64,000 bases of DNA from NCBI GenBank assembly GCA_030762895.1, contig CM061062.1:235587379-235651378 (forward strand). The letters run 5' to 3'. The notes under the pieces were generated by a model. It was not told the origin of the DNA. It did no database searches and saw only the letters and a list, made by a program, of their open reading frames with translations. The first letter of the stretch is position 1. Each line of letters opens with the position of its first letter. This DNA is from Sophora flavescens. Taxonomy: Eukaryota; Streptophyta; Magnoliopsida; Fabales; Fabaceae. A program made the translations under genes and the position numbers. This document shows, one piece after another, positions 12,105 through 21,731 of the stretch.

Positions 12105-12165
12105 CGGGGACAACCGTCAGGCTCGCGACGTTAAACAAGCGCTTCGCAGGAGGCAACCTGGGTTT
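12105..12165 (+). other. Conserved post-integrase motif with AGGCAA-loop hairpin (Athila-A)
   Basis: Just 3' of integrase lies GTTAAACAAGCGCTTCGCAGG followed by a hairpin CAGG-AGGCAA-CCTG at 12147-12160. The same block, with a different stem but the same loop, follows pol in A1 and A2 and occurs in both NA copies, so it is probably a cis-acting signal. Confidence 0.75.
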
Positions 12166-12394
12166 CTTCCTATATCGTTTTATTAACTATTTATTTAGCA
12201 GTTGGATCCTCCTCAATTTTTTTTTCTTAATTTAATTTTTAAGAATTGAATTAAGTGTGGGGAGATTGGTTCTTTTTTAAAAAATATATAATAAATAAAT
12301 AAATAAATAGGGTGCTGGGGCAGACACAGTTGTGTCCATTAGGGACACACTTGTGTCTAATTCTCACTTATGCTCATTCTCGTAAGCGCTGAAT

Positions 12395-12590
12395 TGACCA
12401 AGACCGTGCTTAATATTGAGCACGACCGTGCTCATTTGCGGAATTGAATAATTAAAATGGGGTTGAGCACGACCATGCTTAACATTGAGTACGATCGTGC
12501 TCCCTTTATGATTTAAATTTGAATTTGAATTTGAATTTATAAAGGGGCTGAGCACGGTCGTGCTTAATAGTGAGCACGACCGTGCTCCTT
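12395..12590. repeat. Dyad cassette, 3' internal copy (Athila-A)
   Basis: Three paired units of the form GACCGTGCT-TAATATTGAGCACGACCGTGCT-like words (about 12402-12435, 12465-12502, 12548-12588) match the palindrome in this element's own LTR at 5775-6012. A TATA box follows at 12604. Confidence 0.85.
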
Positions 12591-12603
12591 TACTGATTTG
12601 AAT

Positions 12604-12888
12604 TATAAATAAAGGAGGACAGGCAGAGCGCGGATTAGGATTATCCGCACTCTCACCCTCTCCTTCTTACCTGTTACTCTGTCAGCCCCTTACCGCTTTT
12701 TCCCTCAAGTGTTTTTGCTCCAATTCTCAAAAGGTATGTTCTTCATGTTTTCCATGCTTTCTGTATGCTACAGTGAGTGAATGCATGATTTGGTCCCTTT
12801 TTGTTTCCCTTTTCTTTCCTTGATTTTCGTTTATTTTGATTTTAATCTTAATTATCAATACTGACCAAAATTTTATTTGTGAAAACAG
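12604..12888 (+). promoter_or_regulatory. Putative internal promoter with 5'-UTR intron (Athila-A)
   Basis: TATAAATA at 12604-12611 follows the dyad cassette directly. About 120 bp later a good donor (AAG|GTATGT, intron start 12734) and an acceptor (GAAAACAG| at 12888) define a 155-nt AT-rich intron ending immediately before an ATG. Transcription and splicing are inferred from these signals only. Confidence 0.5.
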
Positions 12889-13398
12889 ATGTCATTCTCA
12901 ATCTCCCCGGATCATCCTGAGTTTCAACACATCAAGGATTCAATCCGAGATAGACTGTGCCCATTCCCGGAAGTTGAACATTTTACTAAATAACAAAAGG
13001 AGAAGATTGCTACCAATTCCTACCCCGGATACACTCCATCTCACTTGGATTTCTGTCGGGACGTAAACGAGTATGCCCGGGTTGAGACCCTTCGAGATTT
13101 TGAGCGGAGGGCAGGAGAACGTCCACGTGGGTACAGTGCTAGGCGTAAGTGCTATCATGACATGGTTGGTAGGAAAATCAGGAGACCAGAACAGATCCCA
13201 TTCCCAGAGATAGAGCGCTATACTGAAGAGGAGAGAGACAGATGGTGTGAGCTTTACTTGGTAGAAGCTGAAGCTGCGAATGATTATGCATATCTAAAGA
13301 TTGAAAAGGCTAGGCTTGCTAAGCTAGTATTGGAAGGAAATCCGAAAGGAGAACCAAAGGCACAGGACAAAGAGAATGAGTCCTCTCAGACCCCTTGA
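12889..13398 (+). pseudogene. Accessory 3' ORF of Athila-A, unknown function, one stop
   Basis: ATG at 12889 opens MSFSISPDHPEFQHIKDSIR, runs 34 codons to an in-frame TAA (12991-12993) and continues in the same frame (SYPGYTPSHLDFCRDVNEYAR...) to the TGA at 13396-13398, 169 residues in all. The second half is charged, with a likely helical tail (EEERDRWCELYLVEAEAANDY) and an acidic, polar C-terminus. No signal peptide or membrane segment is seen, so although it holds the envelope position of some Athila elements it does not look like an envelope protein. I do not recognise the family. One stop in an otherwise open frame suggests recent loss of a real gene. Confidence 0.55.
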
Positions 13399-13539
13399 GA
13401 TAGCAATTTCTAAACCCTTCTATTTGCCTTTCTTTTCCAAATTTTTGTAAATAAATTTTGGTCATATAAAAATAAAATAAAATAAAATAAAATTGCATAG
13501 TTTCATTAAGTCTGGTTAGGTACACTGTTTCTGTTTTTT

Positions 13540-13711
13540 TTTAAATTAATAAAAAAAATTTAAAAACATAAAATTAAATGATATTTATAAAAGACACATA
13601 TTACACTAAACTAACTTAAAACACCTAAAACATCAACATAAAATACTTAAAGTATACAAAAACTCAAGCTAAGAAAGAGTAAATAACTCTTCATTAAAAG
13701 AGTTATCACAC
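13540..13711 (-). repeat. Start of a minus-strand Athila/Tat-type LTR
   Basis: On the minus strand a PPT (AAGTTTGGGGG, about 13712-13723) is followed at once by TGTGATAACTCTTTTAATG, the start of an LTR whose first bases form an AACTCTT/AAGAGTT inverted repeat. Only about 170-300 bp of U3 remain; the right-hand limit is firm, the left is not. Confidence 0.55.
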
Positions 13712-15060
13712 CCCCAAACTTGAATCATTTCTTCTCCTCAAGTAATGGAAAGAAACATAAGAAACAGAAGAATTCTATTTAATGAAAGGCATGCATGGAT
13801 CACCCAAATTTTTCATTCTTTTTAAGACTCAGAATTCCACACTTGCATTCCTAACAAAATAATCTTTCTATCCTACACAAATCAACAATTATTACAAAAC
13901 TGGTCTAAAGTCTGATTAACATATGCTGCTGCAAGCTCACTCAGAACAGTTGGTTCTGCTTCTCGCCCTCTCATTAGAATTTCACTCTCACCACAAACAT
14001 GTATCTCTGATCTAAACTTGATCAGATTCTATCACAATCAAAACATCACAGAATTACACACAACAAGAGGTATTTTATGGTCGTAACAGGGCGTAGGACA
14101 GGTGGGATTAAGAAATTTGGGTAAGTATCTAATCTCAAGGTAGAGCACAAGGATGTTTTACAATTCAGATCACAATCCCCATTGTTCCTATAATCCGCAC
14201 ATTTTTTTCTTCCTTTCCTCACTAAGATCCTAGTTTATTGATTTTGTTGTGAACAAAGAATAGATTGTTGTTAACTTTCATATTTTTCTTTGTTCTCAAT
14301 TTTCTTTTTTTTTTTTGGATAACATATATAAAATAGGGGAATTTTACAGCTTCAATTTTTTTTTTTTTACATTTTAGAGTTCCTTTCTTCTTTGCTGCTT
14401 TCCCCCCTTTTATTTGTGAAGCCTTGTAGCTGCATAAGTGTTGCAGCATAGCACCCCCAAACTTAATATGGTGCTTGTCCTCAAGTCACCCACAAACTTG
14501 TCTCAGAACATAGCTATAAAAAGCATCCTTAAGCTTCACCTATTCAGGTATTCTTTGTTTTTCCAGTTAAGGACTTGTAATGTGCTAGTTTTCTCAATAA
14601 AGGGCTAAGGCTCAATAGGGTAACACTAAGGACATACATGATGAGAGGGTTGGTTATTTAGGCACTGGCTAAAATTAAAAATAGAATAAGAAAATGCCTC
14701 AAGCATAAAGTGTGTGCAATCATGTGTGTTCAGATCAAACAGAAACAAAGCAAGCTTTACAAAAAATGCATGAGTGTGGTTTATATGCACAGTGTAGCTT
14801 GATCACTCAGGCTCACATTTATATGTTCATGTTGCAGCACATGTGTCTTCTTGCCTAGACAGTGATGCAACAAAATTAATGGTGCACAATCAAGTTAGAG
14901 CATTAGGTTAGTCAGCAAGTGTTTTATTCAAAGTGTCTTGATTTAACAAACAAGGGGGCATATGCAATGCCAGTGATGTGGTTTAGTGTCTTGGGCCAGT
15001 GAGTCTTATAAGACGTTTTATTTTCCACTGATTATAATAGTTTGTTTAAGTAGGTACCTG
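13712..15060 (-). mobile_element. Minus-strand Athila/Tat 3' internal remnants
   Basis: Two PPT-like blocks read on the minus strand (about 13712-13723 and 14450-14463, both AAGTTTGGGGG or close) show debris of one or two Athila/Tat elements. Beside the second block a hairpin with an AGGA loop (14470-14490) matches the one before the PPT at 51427-51444. No coding domain is legible. Confidence 0.5.
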
Positions 15061-15284
15061 CAAGGGATCCTACTGATAGGATACCCTAAACAGTGATCTG
15101 TTTGATGTTGGATAAACATATATGTGTATGTGTAATATAATCATGGTGTGGTGTGTTAACTTTCAGAAGTGGGATATGTTATAAATAAGTTTGTAATATC
15201 TTCGTAATTTCGGGTTACATTTAACATTAAGTATGCGATTAAGTTTACTAAATAATTAATGGCACAACAGGGTGTCTCATTTGG
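15060..15284 (+). repeat. 3' part of a chromovirus 5' LTR
   Basis: AT-rich DNA ending GGTGTCTCA, 5 bp before a tRNA-iMet-type PBS. Its start is not visible: the partner 3' LTR begins TGTAACAACC (59092) and no such start lies upstream here, so this LTR is truncated on the left. Confidence 0.5.
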
Positions 15285-15295
15285 TGGTATCAGAG
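15285..15295 (+). other. Primer binding site, tRNA-iMet type (chromovirus)
   Basis: TGGTATCAGAG, the standard site of Tekay/Del-like chromoviruses, lies about 220 bp upstream of the gag ATG. Confidence 0.85.
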
Positions 15296-15506
15296 TAGCT
15301 CGATTCTAATCGGACAGTGAGGTCTAGGATGTTGTTACTGGCCGTGTCTAGTTGAATCCATATCAGATATTGACTATGCTTAGAAGTTGGGTAGTGAGTT
15401 CTGATGTGATAATTAACATTTATATGTCATATGATATTTATATACCGGTTTTATGTAGTATTATTTGTCATATAAGTGTGATCTGATGATTTCTTTAAAC
15501 AGGATC

Positions 15507-15959
15507 ATGCCTCAAGGAAGAGGACGTAATACCAATAGTGGTGATAGAATTCCCGAGAGAATTGTTGGAGGTGGTAATAGGGAGGCTAATCATATCGGTG
15601 GTGGAGGAGAGTTGCCTGAGACTTTCCAGACTATAAGTGAGTTAGCCACAGCTATGTTGCAGCAAACACAACAAAACGCGCAGATACTCCAGATAATTAT
15701 GGAGCAGTAAGATCAGCTTAATCAGAGACAACCGAGGAGTAGAAGTACGATCAAACTTAGTGCTCAGAAGATAGGTAGTGGTTTCAAGAGGAGACATGGA
15801 CCATATGCCCGACCAGTGCAGACACCTGCACCAGCACCAGTGGTTGGAACGGGCCAGCAGCAGCAAGGCCCAGTTTGTTTCAAATGTGGAGGACCACATT
15901 ATCAATGGAATTGTAGGGAGGAACCTTGTTGTTTCCATTGTGGTACACCATGACATTTT
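15507..15959 (+). pseudogene. Chromovirus (Tekay/Del-like) gag, 5' part, interrupted
   Basis: ATG at 15507 begins MPQGRGRNTNSGDR and runs to a TAA at 15708-15710; the same frame continues through a basic linker to a double zinc knuckle (CFKCGGPHYQWNC, then CFHCGTP), where TGA replaces an expected Gly codon, and into HF. At 15959 the coding sequence is cut by the SIRE-like LTR; it resumes at 58489 with FAFDCREKCMQQP. The usual capsid core of about 200 residues between the N-terminus and the knuckles is absent, so the element was already internally deleted. Confidence 0.85.
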
Positions 15960-17670
15960 TGTTGGTAATGGCTATAATCTCGAGGGGGGGGGGGGGGGTG
16001 AATTGAGATATTGAAAACTTTTTCAACAATTTAAAGCAAAACAGAGTTTTCTTAAAGAAAATTGGTTTTCACTCAATTTTAATTCCCAAGAATCATGTTA
16101 TGTAACAAGCAATGATGTTAAGAAGAATTATAAGAAGTAACAACAAGTTTAACACAGATTGTAGATCAAAGATTCAAGTTAACAAGCATTCTTAAAAACT
16201 CATTCACAACACACAAGTGCATATAACAAGTATATGGAGTTTAGAGATGAGAAGAACACGCAAACCGATTTATCTTGGTTCGGCTACCTCCTCTGGTAAC
16301 CCTACATCCAGTCCCACACCTCTGTGGTTTTCTCCATTATAACCAGAAATTACAATATCCAATTACAGCATTCACAAGGATAACCTCCTTGCTTAAGAAC
16401 ACAAAAAAAAAGCACACTTACTTTTCTGTACCCAAGGATCCCTTCTATCCTTGTTCAATCCTAAGAGATACCATCTCTTAATCACACTAATTCATAGAAA
16501 GAATTGAGTGGAAGAAAGACTCTAAAAGTATGATTATACAAATTGAAGTTCTAAGAAATATCACACTTTTCTCTCAAAGATGAAGCACTTTTGGAAGCTT
16601 TTGAATCTTTCGTATTTTCACTTTCAAAATGTGTAAGGTAATGAAAAGTGTTCCTTTGATCTCTCTTTATATAGAAAACAAGTTATAGTCGTTGGGATCA
16701 ATTAAAACAGATTTGGATCTGATTTAACAAAATCTGTTTTCTTGATTCTCGTTCTTGAGATAAGATTCTGATTGTTCTTGTAGAATTCACGTCCATCTTG
16801 AAAATAACCGTTTCCATCTAGCCATTAAGATTTTACATTCGGATGGGCTAGTAGATGAGCTCCATTTAGTAGACAAGCTCCATATGGTAGATGAGCTCCA
16901 TGTGGTAGACGAGCTTCATATGATAGACGAGCTCCATATGCCACTTTAGCAGACGAGCGCTTCTTGTTACTTTAGTAGACGCGTGCTTCTGTTACTTTAG
17001 TAGACGAGTGCTTATGTTACTTTAGTAGACGAGCACTTTTGTCACTATATTGGACGTCTGGTTGTTTTACTTCATTGGACGTCTGCTTGTTTCACTTTAT
17101 TGGACGTATGCTTGTTTCACTTCATTGGAAGTCTGCTTGTTTCACTTCATTGGACGTCTGCTTGTTTCACTTTATTGAACGTCTACTTGTTTCAATTTAT
17201 TGGACGTCTGCTTGTTTCACTTCATTGGACGTATGGTTGTTTCACTTTATTGGACGTCTGCTTATTTCACTTTATTGGACGAGCACTTATATTATTCCAC
17301 TGTTGGACGAGCGCTTATATTATCCCAGTGTTGGACGAGCACTTATATTATCCTAGTGTTGGACGAGCGCTTATATTATCCTTTGTAAAAATTAGTTTCT
17401 TCTTAAATTTAAGTGCTTCACCTAAGAAATCAAATGTGCTATTTTTACAATAGCATCTAAAGTATGAGATCTCCATTGCTTGATGCTTTAGTCCTTGTCC
17501 ATTGCTTTGTGTCCTTGGTCTTCCATCCTTTAATCCTTGATTTATCTTTTTCATGAGTGATCTCACATACAACTTAACACATAATAAGTACAAAGTCAAA
17601 ATCAAAAATCTTATGAAAAATACACTTTGTTTGTCATACATCAAAACATGAATGAGGGCTTAGTCTTACA
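15960..17670 (-). repeat. 3' LTR of SIRE/Maximus-like copia element 1 (minus strand)
   Basis: It starts TGTTGGTAATGG at 15960 and ends CTTAGTCTTACA at 17670 (1.71 kb); on the minus strand it is TGTAAG...CCAACA. A minus-strand PPT (AAAAAAGGGGGAGTC, about 17671-17687) adjoins its upstream end, which fixes the orientation. A minus-strand TATA box (CTATATAAAG) lies at 16665-16674 and a repeat cassette at about 16845-17390. The left flank ATTTT (15955-15959) pairs with ATTTG after the other LTR at 58488, a near-perfect target duplication. Confidence 0.85.
16845..17390. repeat. Tandem-repeat cassette in the SIRE-like LTR (GACGAGC / GGACGTC)
   Basis: Three sub-arrays follow each other: units of about 19 bp with GAGCTCCATATG, units with TTTAGTAGACGAGCGCTT, and units of about 25 bp with TTGGACGTCTGCTTGTTTCA passing into units of about 28 bp with TTGGACGAGC and CTTATATTATCC. 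They contain the palindromes GAGCTC, CATATG and GACGTC. The array lies upstream of the minus-strand TATA box. Confidence 0.9.
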
Positions 17671-18167
17671 GACTCCCCCTTTTTTATTATGACAAACCTT
17701 ACCATACTTAACCTTAGTTATTAAAAAAATCAGAGTGCAACTGTTTAGTAAGCATGGTTCTTGAGTCATTTTCATCCTCCCCCTGTCTCATTGATATCTT
17801 TCAAAAATCAAGTGTTATGATATCATTATCATGAAAAAGTCATCTTTCATTTATTATTAGTTCAAGTATATCTTTTCAATGCAGTTCATACTTAGGTATC
17901 AGACAAAAAATTTACAGTAAATGCAAGACAGAATTAATGGTTGTATGATTCATCTTTCTCCCCCTTTGTCATTATCAAAAAGAAACTATGGAGAATATTG
18001 AAATCAAACTGAAAAATAGTCTTGCATTCATTGATAATAAATCATTACAGAGCAGATGCAATACATCAAAACAACCAAAACACTGAAATATTAAAAATAA
18101 AACAGGAATTACAGACACCTAAGGACACTTAGTCTAAACTGAGACTAGATAAAAGCATCTTGCCCAT
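17671..18167 (-). mobile_element. 3' internal remnant of SIRE-like element 1
   Basis: After the PPT come two blocks of the SIRE-like 3' internal region, including GTCATTATCAAAAAG beside CTCCCCCTTT (about 17960-17985), as also seen in element 2 near 61845-61870. There is no coding domain. The segment is cut at 18167 by the NA1 LTR (left flank CCCAT). Confidence 0.65.
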
Positions 18168-19690
18168 TGATAATCCACTGGCTTATCTTGTTTTATCTAT
18201 TATTTTAGAGTGGGTTTAATCAATTAAGTTGAGTTGAATGCTTGATTTAACCCAAATTAGACTTTGTTTTCCTATTTTGATTATTTTAGAGTCAATGTGT
18301 GCATTTAATTGATTTTAATTAGATTTTAATTAACTTTCTAATATTTTTTATGATTTTGATTTTTAGGACGATATGAAAGAAATAGAAGGGATCAGAATAA
18401 AACTAAAGGAGAGCAAATTGAGGACAAATTGATATAAGGAGTAAATATATTCAAACTTTGGCAATAAAAATAAAAGAGATGCAAAAGCTACAGTTCCTCA
18501 AGCAATTAGCAAAGAAGCCCAAGCTAATGTTGGACTTGCCAACGTGAAGCTTGGGATTGAATGTAAAAGTTGTGTGGGACCCACGTTTATTCATTGGTTT
18601 TGAAAGAGAAATTTGACAAATAAAAACATTAATGTAGCAATGTTTATGGCAAAGCAAACCACGAGTCCACACGATTGTTGATAAACTGAATTGGAGATAC
18701 GGATTTGTTGCTTGTGCGAGATCACAGGGATTTTATTTGATCTTAATTGTAATTATAGATATGTGATTTATCTCCACAAATAATTCAGTTCTAATCGGTT
18801 AGCCGAAAAAAAAGGCAGTGTAGAGCAACAAGAGAGGAAGACCTAAGCTATAAAAATAGTAGCACCTCACGAAGGTCCAGGAGGTGAGTAGCGCAACATA
18901 AGAAGAGGACACACAAGACACACATAGAACTGCAGAGTGCCGTTGCACAGGCGACAATGATGCAATTTAATTATTCTTTTCTTCCAGTTATTTCTTTTAT
19001 GGTTGAGTAGTTTGTTTTGTTTCTTGGATTGGGTAATGCCCTTTGATATTATTATGATGAATATTTGATTTTTCCCTTTTGTTAATGTTTGATTCATTGA
19101 TTTGGTTCTTATTGTGCTTTATCCATGTGAATTGATTGATCACCTTCTTGCATGTCTTAGATATTTTAGGGATGAACTTAGCAGTGAACCTAGGTATTGG
19201 ATCCATAGGAATTGAACTTAGGACTTAAATCACGAGAGTTAGAAGCGGTCCTTCGAGGGTACCATTGAATTATTATAAATCGTAATGGGTTCAATTTAAA
19301 TACAATTACCACGAGAGTAGGAGTTGGTTTAATTGAGCACGGTTTTTGTATCTCGAGAGGGAACATTAACTAAATTAGGATGATTCACCTTCAATTGAGT
19401 TAAATATTAATAAAGGGGTAGTCAAATAGATTTCATAATTTGTCATTGTGGTAGCCTCAATCTTAGAAATCTTTTCTCATATTTAAAAACAAAAAATATT
19501 TGATTTTGATTTCTTTTATTATTTCTTTTATTTTCTTGAAATCTATTCACACTTATTTCTTAGTCTAAAATAGTTGTTTAATTTGTGAAGTTGTACTTGG
19601 TTTCCTAATCCCTGAATTCGATACTCGGTAATTTACTTGCCGTTTTAATTATTACTTGCTTCGATCCGGTACACTTGCTGGAGCCTATCA
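18168..19690 (+). repeat. 5' LTR of NA1
   Basis: It runs from TGATAATCCACTGG to ...GGAGCCTATCA (1523 bp) with matching TGATA/TATCA ends, immediately before the PBS. A hairpin-forming dyad lies at 18518-18555 (arms CCCAAGCTAATGTTGG and CCAACGTGAAGCTTGGG) and a TATA box (TATAAAAAT) at 18849-18857. Confidence 0.75.
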
Positions 19691-19696
19691 AGTTTT

Positions 19697-19713
19697 TGGC
19701 GCCGTTGTCGGCG
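19697..19713 (+). other. Primer binding site, tRNA-Asp type (NA1)
   Basis: TGGCGCCGTTGTCGGCG differs by one or two bases from the Athila site and follows the LTR end by 6 bp. Confidence 0.85.
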
Positions 19714-19823
19714 ATTGACACTACCAATGTCATTAGTAACAAAGGAGGCAACTACTTTAGACTTTTTAATTTTTAATTGTATATATTTGACCTTTTCTTT
19801 TGATTTTTATTTGTGTAAGGTTG

Positions 19824-20832
19824 ATGAAACACATGGACTATCATTACTACCCAACTTGGAAATATCAACTTGATTGGATCGTGTTTGATGGTTTCACTGA
19901 TAAGCATGTGAAGATATACTCCAAAGAGGAATGGAAATCCTATTTGTCATCTTTGCAACCACCACCACACTTCGAGCTAGATCCCGATTTGCTAGAGATT
20001 CTTCGGGATATAGATGCTTATCTTTTGATCTTGAGCATAAAGCGTAGCAAGGAGGAAGTTAGTTCCATGATTCAGAGGGCTGAAATGAGAGCAAGGAAAA
20101 ATGCTAGTAAGATAGCGGCATCACTAAGTGACAACTTTCAGAAGTTAGAAGAACAAGCTAGTGAATTTTTTAAATTGCTAGCAGAAAAGCAACATGGAAT
20201 TCAAATTGAAGAGAATCTATTTGCTAGCATGGACGTGAATGAAGATGAAGTGGTGGTGGAAGATGATTCAAGAGGAGAGGATCATGAAGAGGAGTGCAAG
20301 GAGGAATTATCTGATATTGTTCCTTTGCAAGGGACAAAAGAGACCAATCATGTGGAAAATACTTCTCTCACCATTCCTATTGAGGAGTCTAAAAATTCCG
20401 AGTTGGATAAATATGTTGGTTTGCATGCATGTTTGGATATAACAAAGTTGGTACCTTCTATTTGTCTACAACATTACTTTGCGAAAATACCAACCTTGGA
20501 GTTCAAGTCATTGCCTGAGAATTGGGAGTTTTCATCAACAGCGGCAAAGGCTCTAAGGTCGCCTCAAAAAGTTATGTTTCTAGTAATTCATGGAGAAACT
20601 AATTACATAAAGGCCATTCTGGGAGTAGGTGACTTACCATTTGACCCAGGAGGAAGTGAGCTCATCATATCACTTAAAGAAATCAATGGAATCTCATCAC
20701 ACTTGCTTCTTCCATCTCCACTCCACAAGCCATGGGATCCGGGAGGAAGGTCTTACATCTTGGGCATCTCTTAGTCTTTTTACCACAGGCTATGGGATCC
20801 GGGTGGAAGCATCTTCAATGAGTTTTTCTAAA
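19824..20832 (+). pseudogene. Gag-position ORF of NA1, unknown conserved protein
   Basis: ATG at 19824 (MKHMDYHYYPTWKYQ) starts an ORF open to a TAG at 20772-20774; the same frame continues with SFYHRLWDPGGSIFNEFF to a TAA at 20830-20832, so the TAG is probably a secondary stop. Features in order: YSKEEWKSYLSSLQPPP (about residues 30-50), a basic helical stretch, an acidic block (MDVNEDEVVVEDDSRGEDHEEE), LDKYVGLHACLDITKLVPS, and a C-terminal run of DPGG motifs (LPFDPGGSE, HKPWDPGGRS, LWDPGGS). The minus-strand NA elements encode a recognisable relative. It replaces gag but shows no gag, knuckle or protease motif. Tat/Ogre elements also carry an ORF of unknown function before gag; kinship with it is possible but unproven. 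Confidence 0.7.
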
Positions 20833-21608
20833 CCCTTCTCTTTTTAATTATTTTGCTTTTCTTTACTTGAGTCATATGTGTGTGAGTCTTATGTTGGTAA
20901 GCTTGAATGAATTTAATTAAATTTAGTATAAATGGATTGCATGATAAATATTGATTTTTGATGATTCCCCCTATGTTTTGAAAATTGAAAATTGATCCCC
21001 ATGTGAAAAATTGAAAATTTAACTTTGAGAATTTTTGTTTGGATTGCATGATTTATGATAAGTTTGGGGGTGAAGGGATGCACACATTAGGGATTGTATC
21101 TCGGTCAAACAATTTACGAAAAAAGTCCAGGTGAGGAATTTGAGCCTCCAACAATGTTTTTGAATTGTGTGAATCACTTTTAAGTTACACTTTCCCGGAT
21201 TTGCTTGAATCTCTTCATGGTTTGTATGTTTATATGTTTGCATCAAATGATTTAGGCAATTTTCTTTGAAATAGCTACTTGGCCTAAAAAGGACCATACC
21301 TAATGTTTGTTCCCTAGTTAGCCACATTGAGCCTAATAGCCCATTGTTTCTTGATGACCTTATGTTATAAGCCAAAAATCCAGAAAAACCATGTTAACGC
21401 AATCTTAGGATTTAGGAGAGCATGGATGCTTAGCAAGATAAGGGTTGAAGGAAACTAAGTTTGGGGTGACTACAAGGGTTCGATATGTTATTTTGGGTTG
21501 AGAAAAAGAAAAAAATATATAGGTTGAAGCCAAAGGAAAAAGGGAGAAAGAAAAAGAAGAAAAATAAAAAATGCTAAAAAAGGGCAAAATAAAAGGGTTC
21601 GATTTGTT
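20833..21608 (+). other. Non-coding 3' region of NA1
   Basis: AT-rich, with A/G-rich tracts (about 21500-21595) and PPT-like AAGTTTGGGGGTGA near 21060. Nothing coding is seen. Confidence 0.5.
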
Positions 21609-21731
21609 ATTCTGTTGTAATCTGTTTGTTGTAATATTTTTCTGTTTTGTTTTGCTGTCAATTTTCTGGTGTGTTTGCTGTTGTGTGCTAACATTTACTG
21701 CTAACAGTCTTGTTTGCTAGACTGTTTGTGT

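Larger units (their letters stand above)
5560..13400 (+). mobile_element. Athila-A: autonomous-type Athila (Ty3/gypsy) element, degenerate
   Basis: The order is LTR, tRNA-Asp-type PBS, gag, protease, RT, RNase H, integrase, conserved 3' hairpin motif, dyad cassette, extra ORF. That is a plant Athila-lineage element in the plus direction. It has many stops and frameshifts and no convincing 3' LTR: minus-strand Athila/Tat debris follows at 13.5 kb. Both outer limits are approximate. It is the only element here that keeps RNase H, so it serves as the reference for A1, A2 and B. Confidence 0.8.
18168..21608 (+). mobile_element. NA1: non-autonomous Athila-like retrotransposon
   Basis: It has an LTR (18168-19690), a tRNA-Asp-type PBS (19697-19713) and a single long ORF, with no gag, protease, RT or integrase. 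The 3' region (20833-21608) is non-coding with two PPT-like AAGTTTGGGG blocks near 21060 and 21460, but its 3' LTR is missing: at about 21609 the sequence changes to the 5' leader of A1. It would depend on enzymes supplied in trans. Confidence 0.75.

Noticed and set aside
12889..13398. Athila-A 3' ORF as an envelope gene
   Set aside because: No signal peptide, membrane segment or glycoprotein features; too short for known Athila envelope-like ORFs.
17039..17453. Overlapping plus-strand ORFs with repeated LFHFIGR / WTSACFT words
   Set aside because: They are translations of the 25-28 bp tandem repeats in the SIRE-like LTR in several frames; the LTR explains them.
19697..19713. Possible tRNA gene fragments at the GGCGCCGTTG sites
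   Set aside because: Only the 17-18 bp complementary to the tRNA 3' end is present, next to LTR ends; these are primer binding sites.
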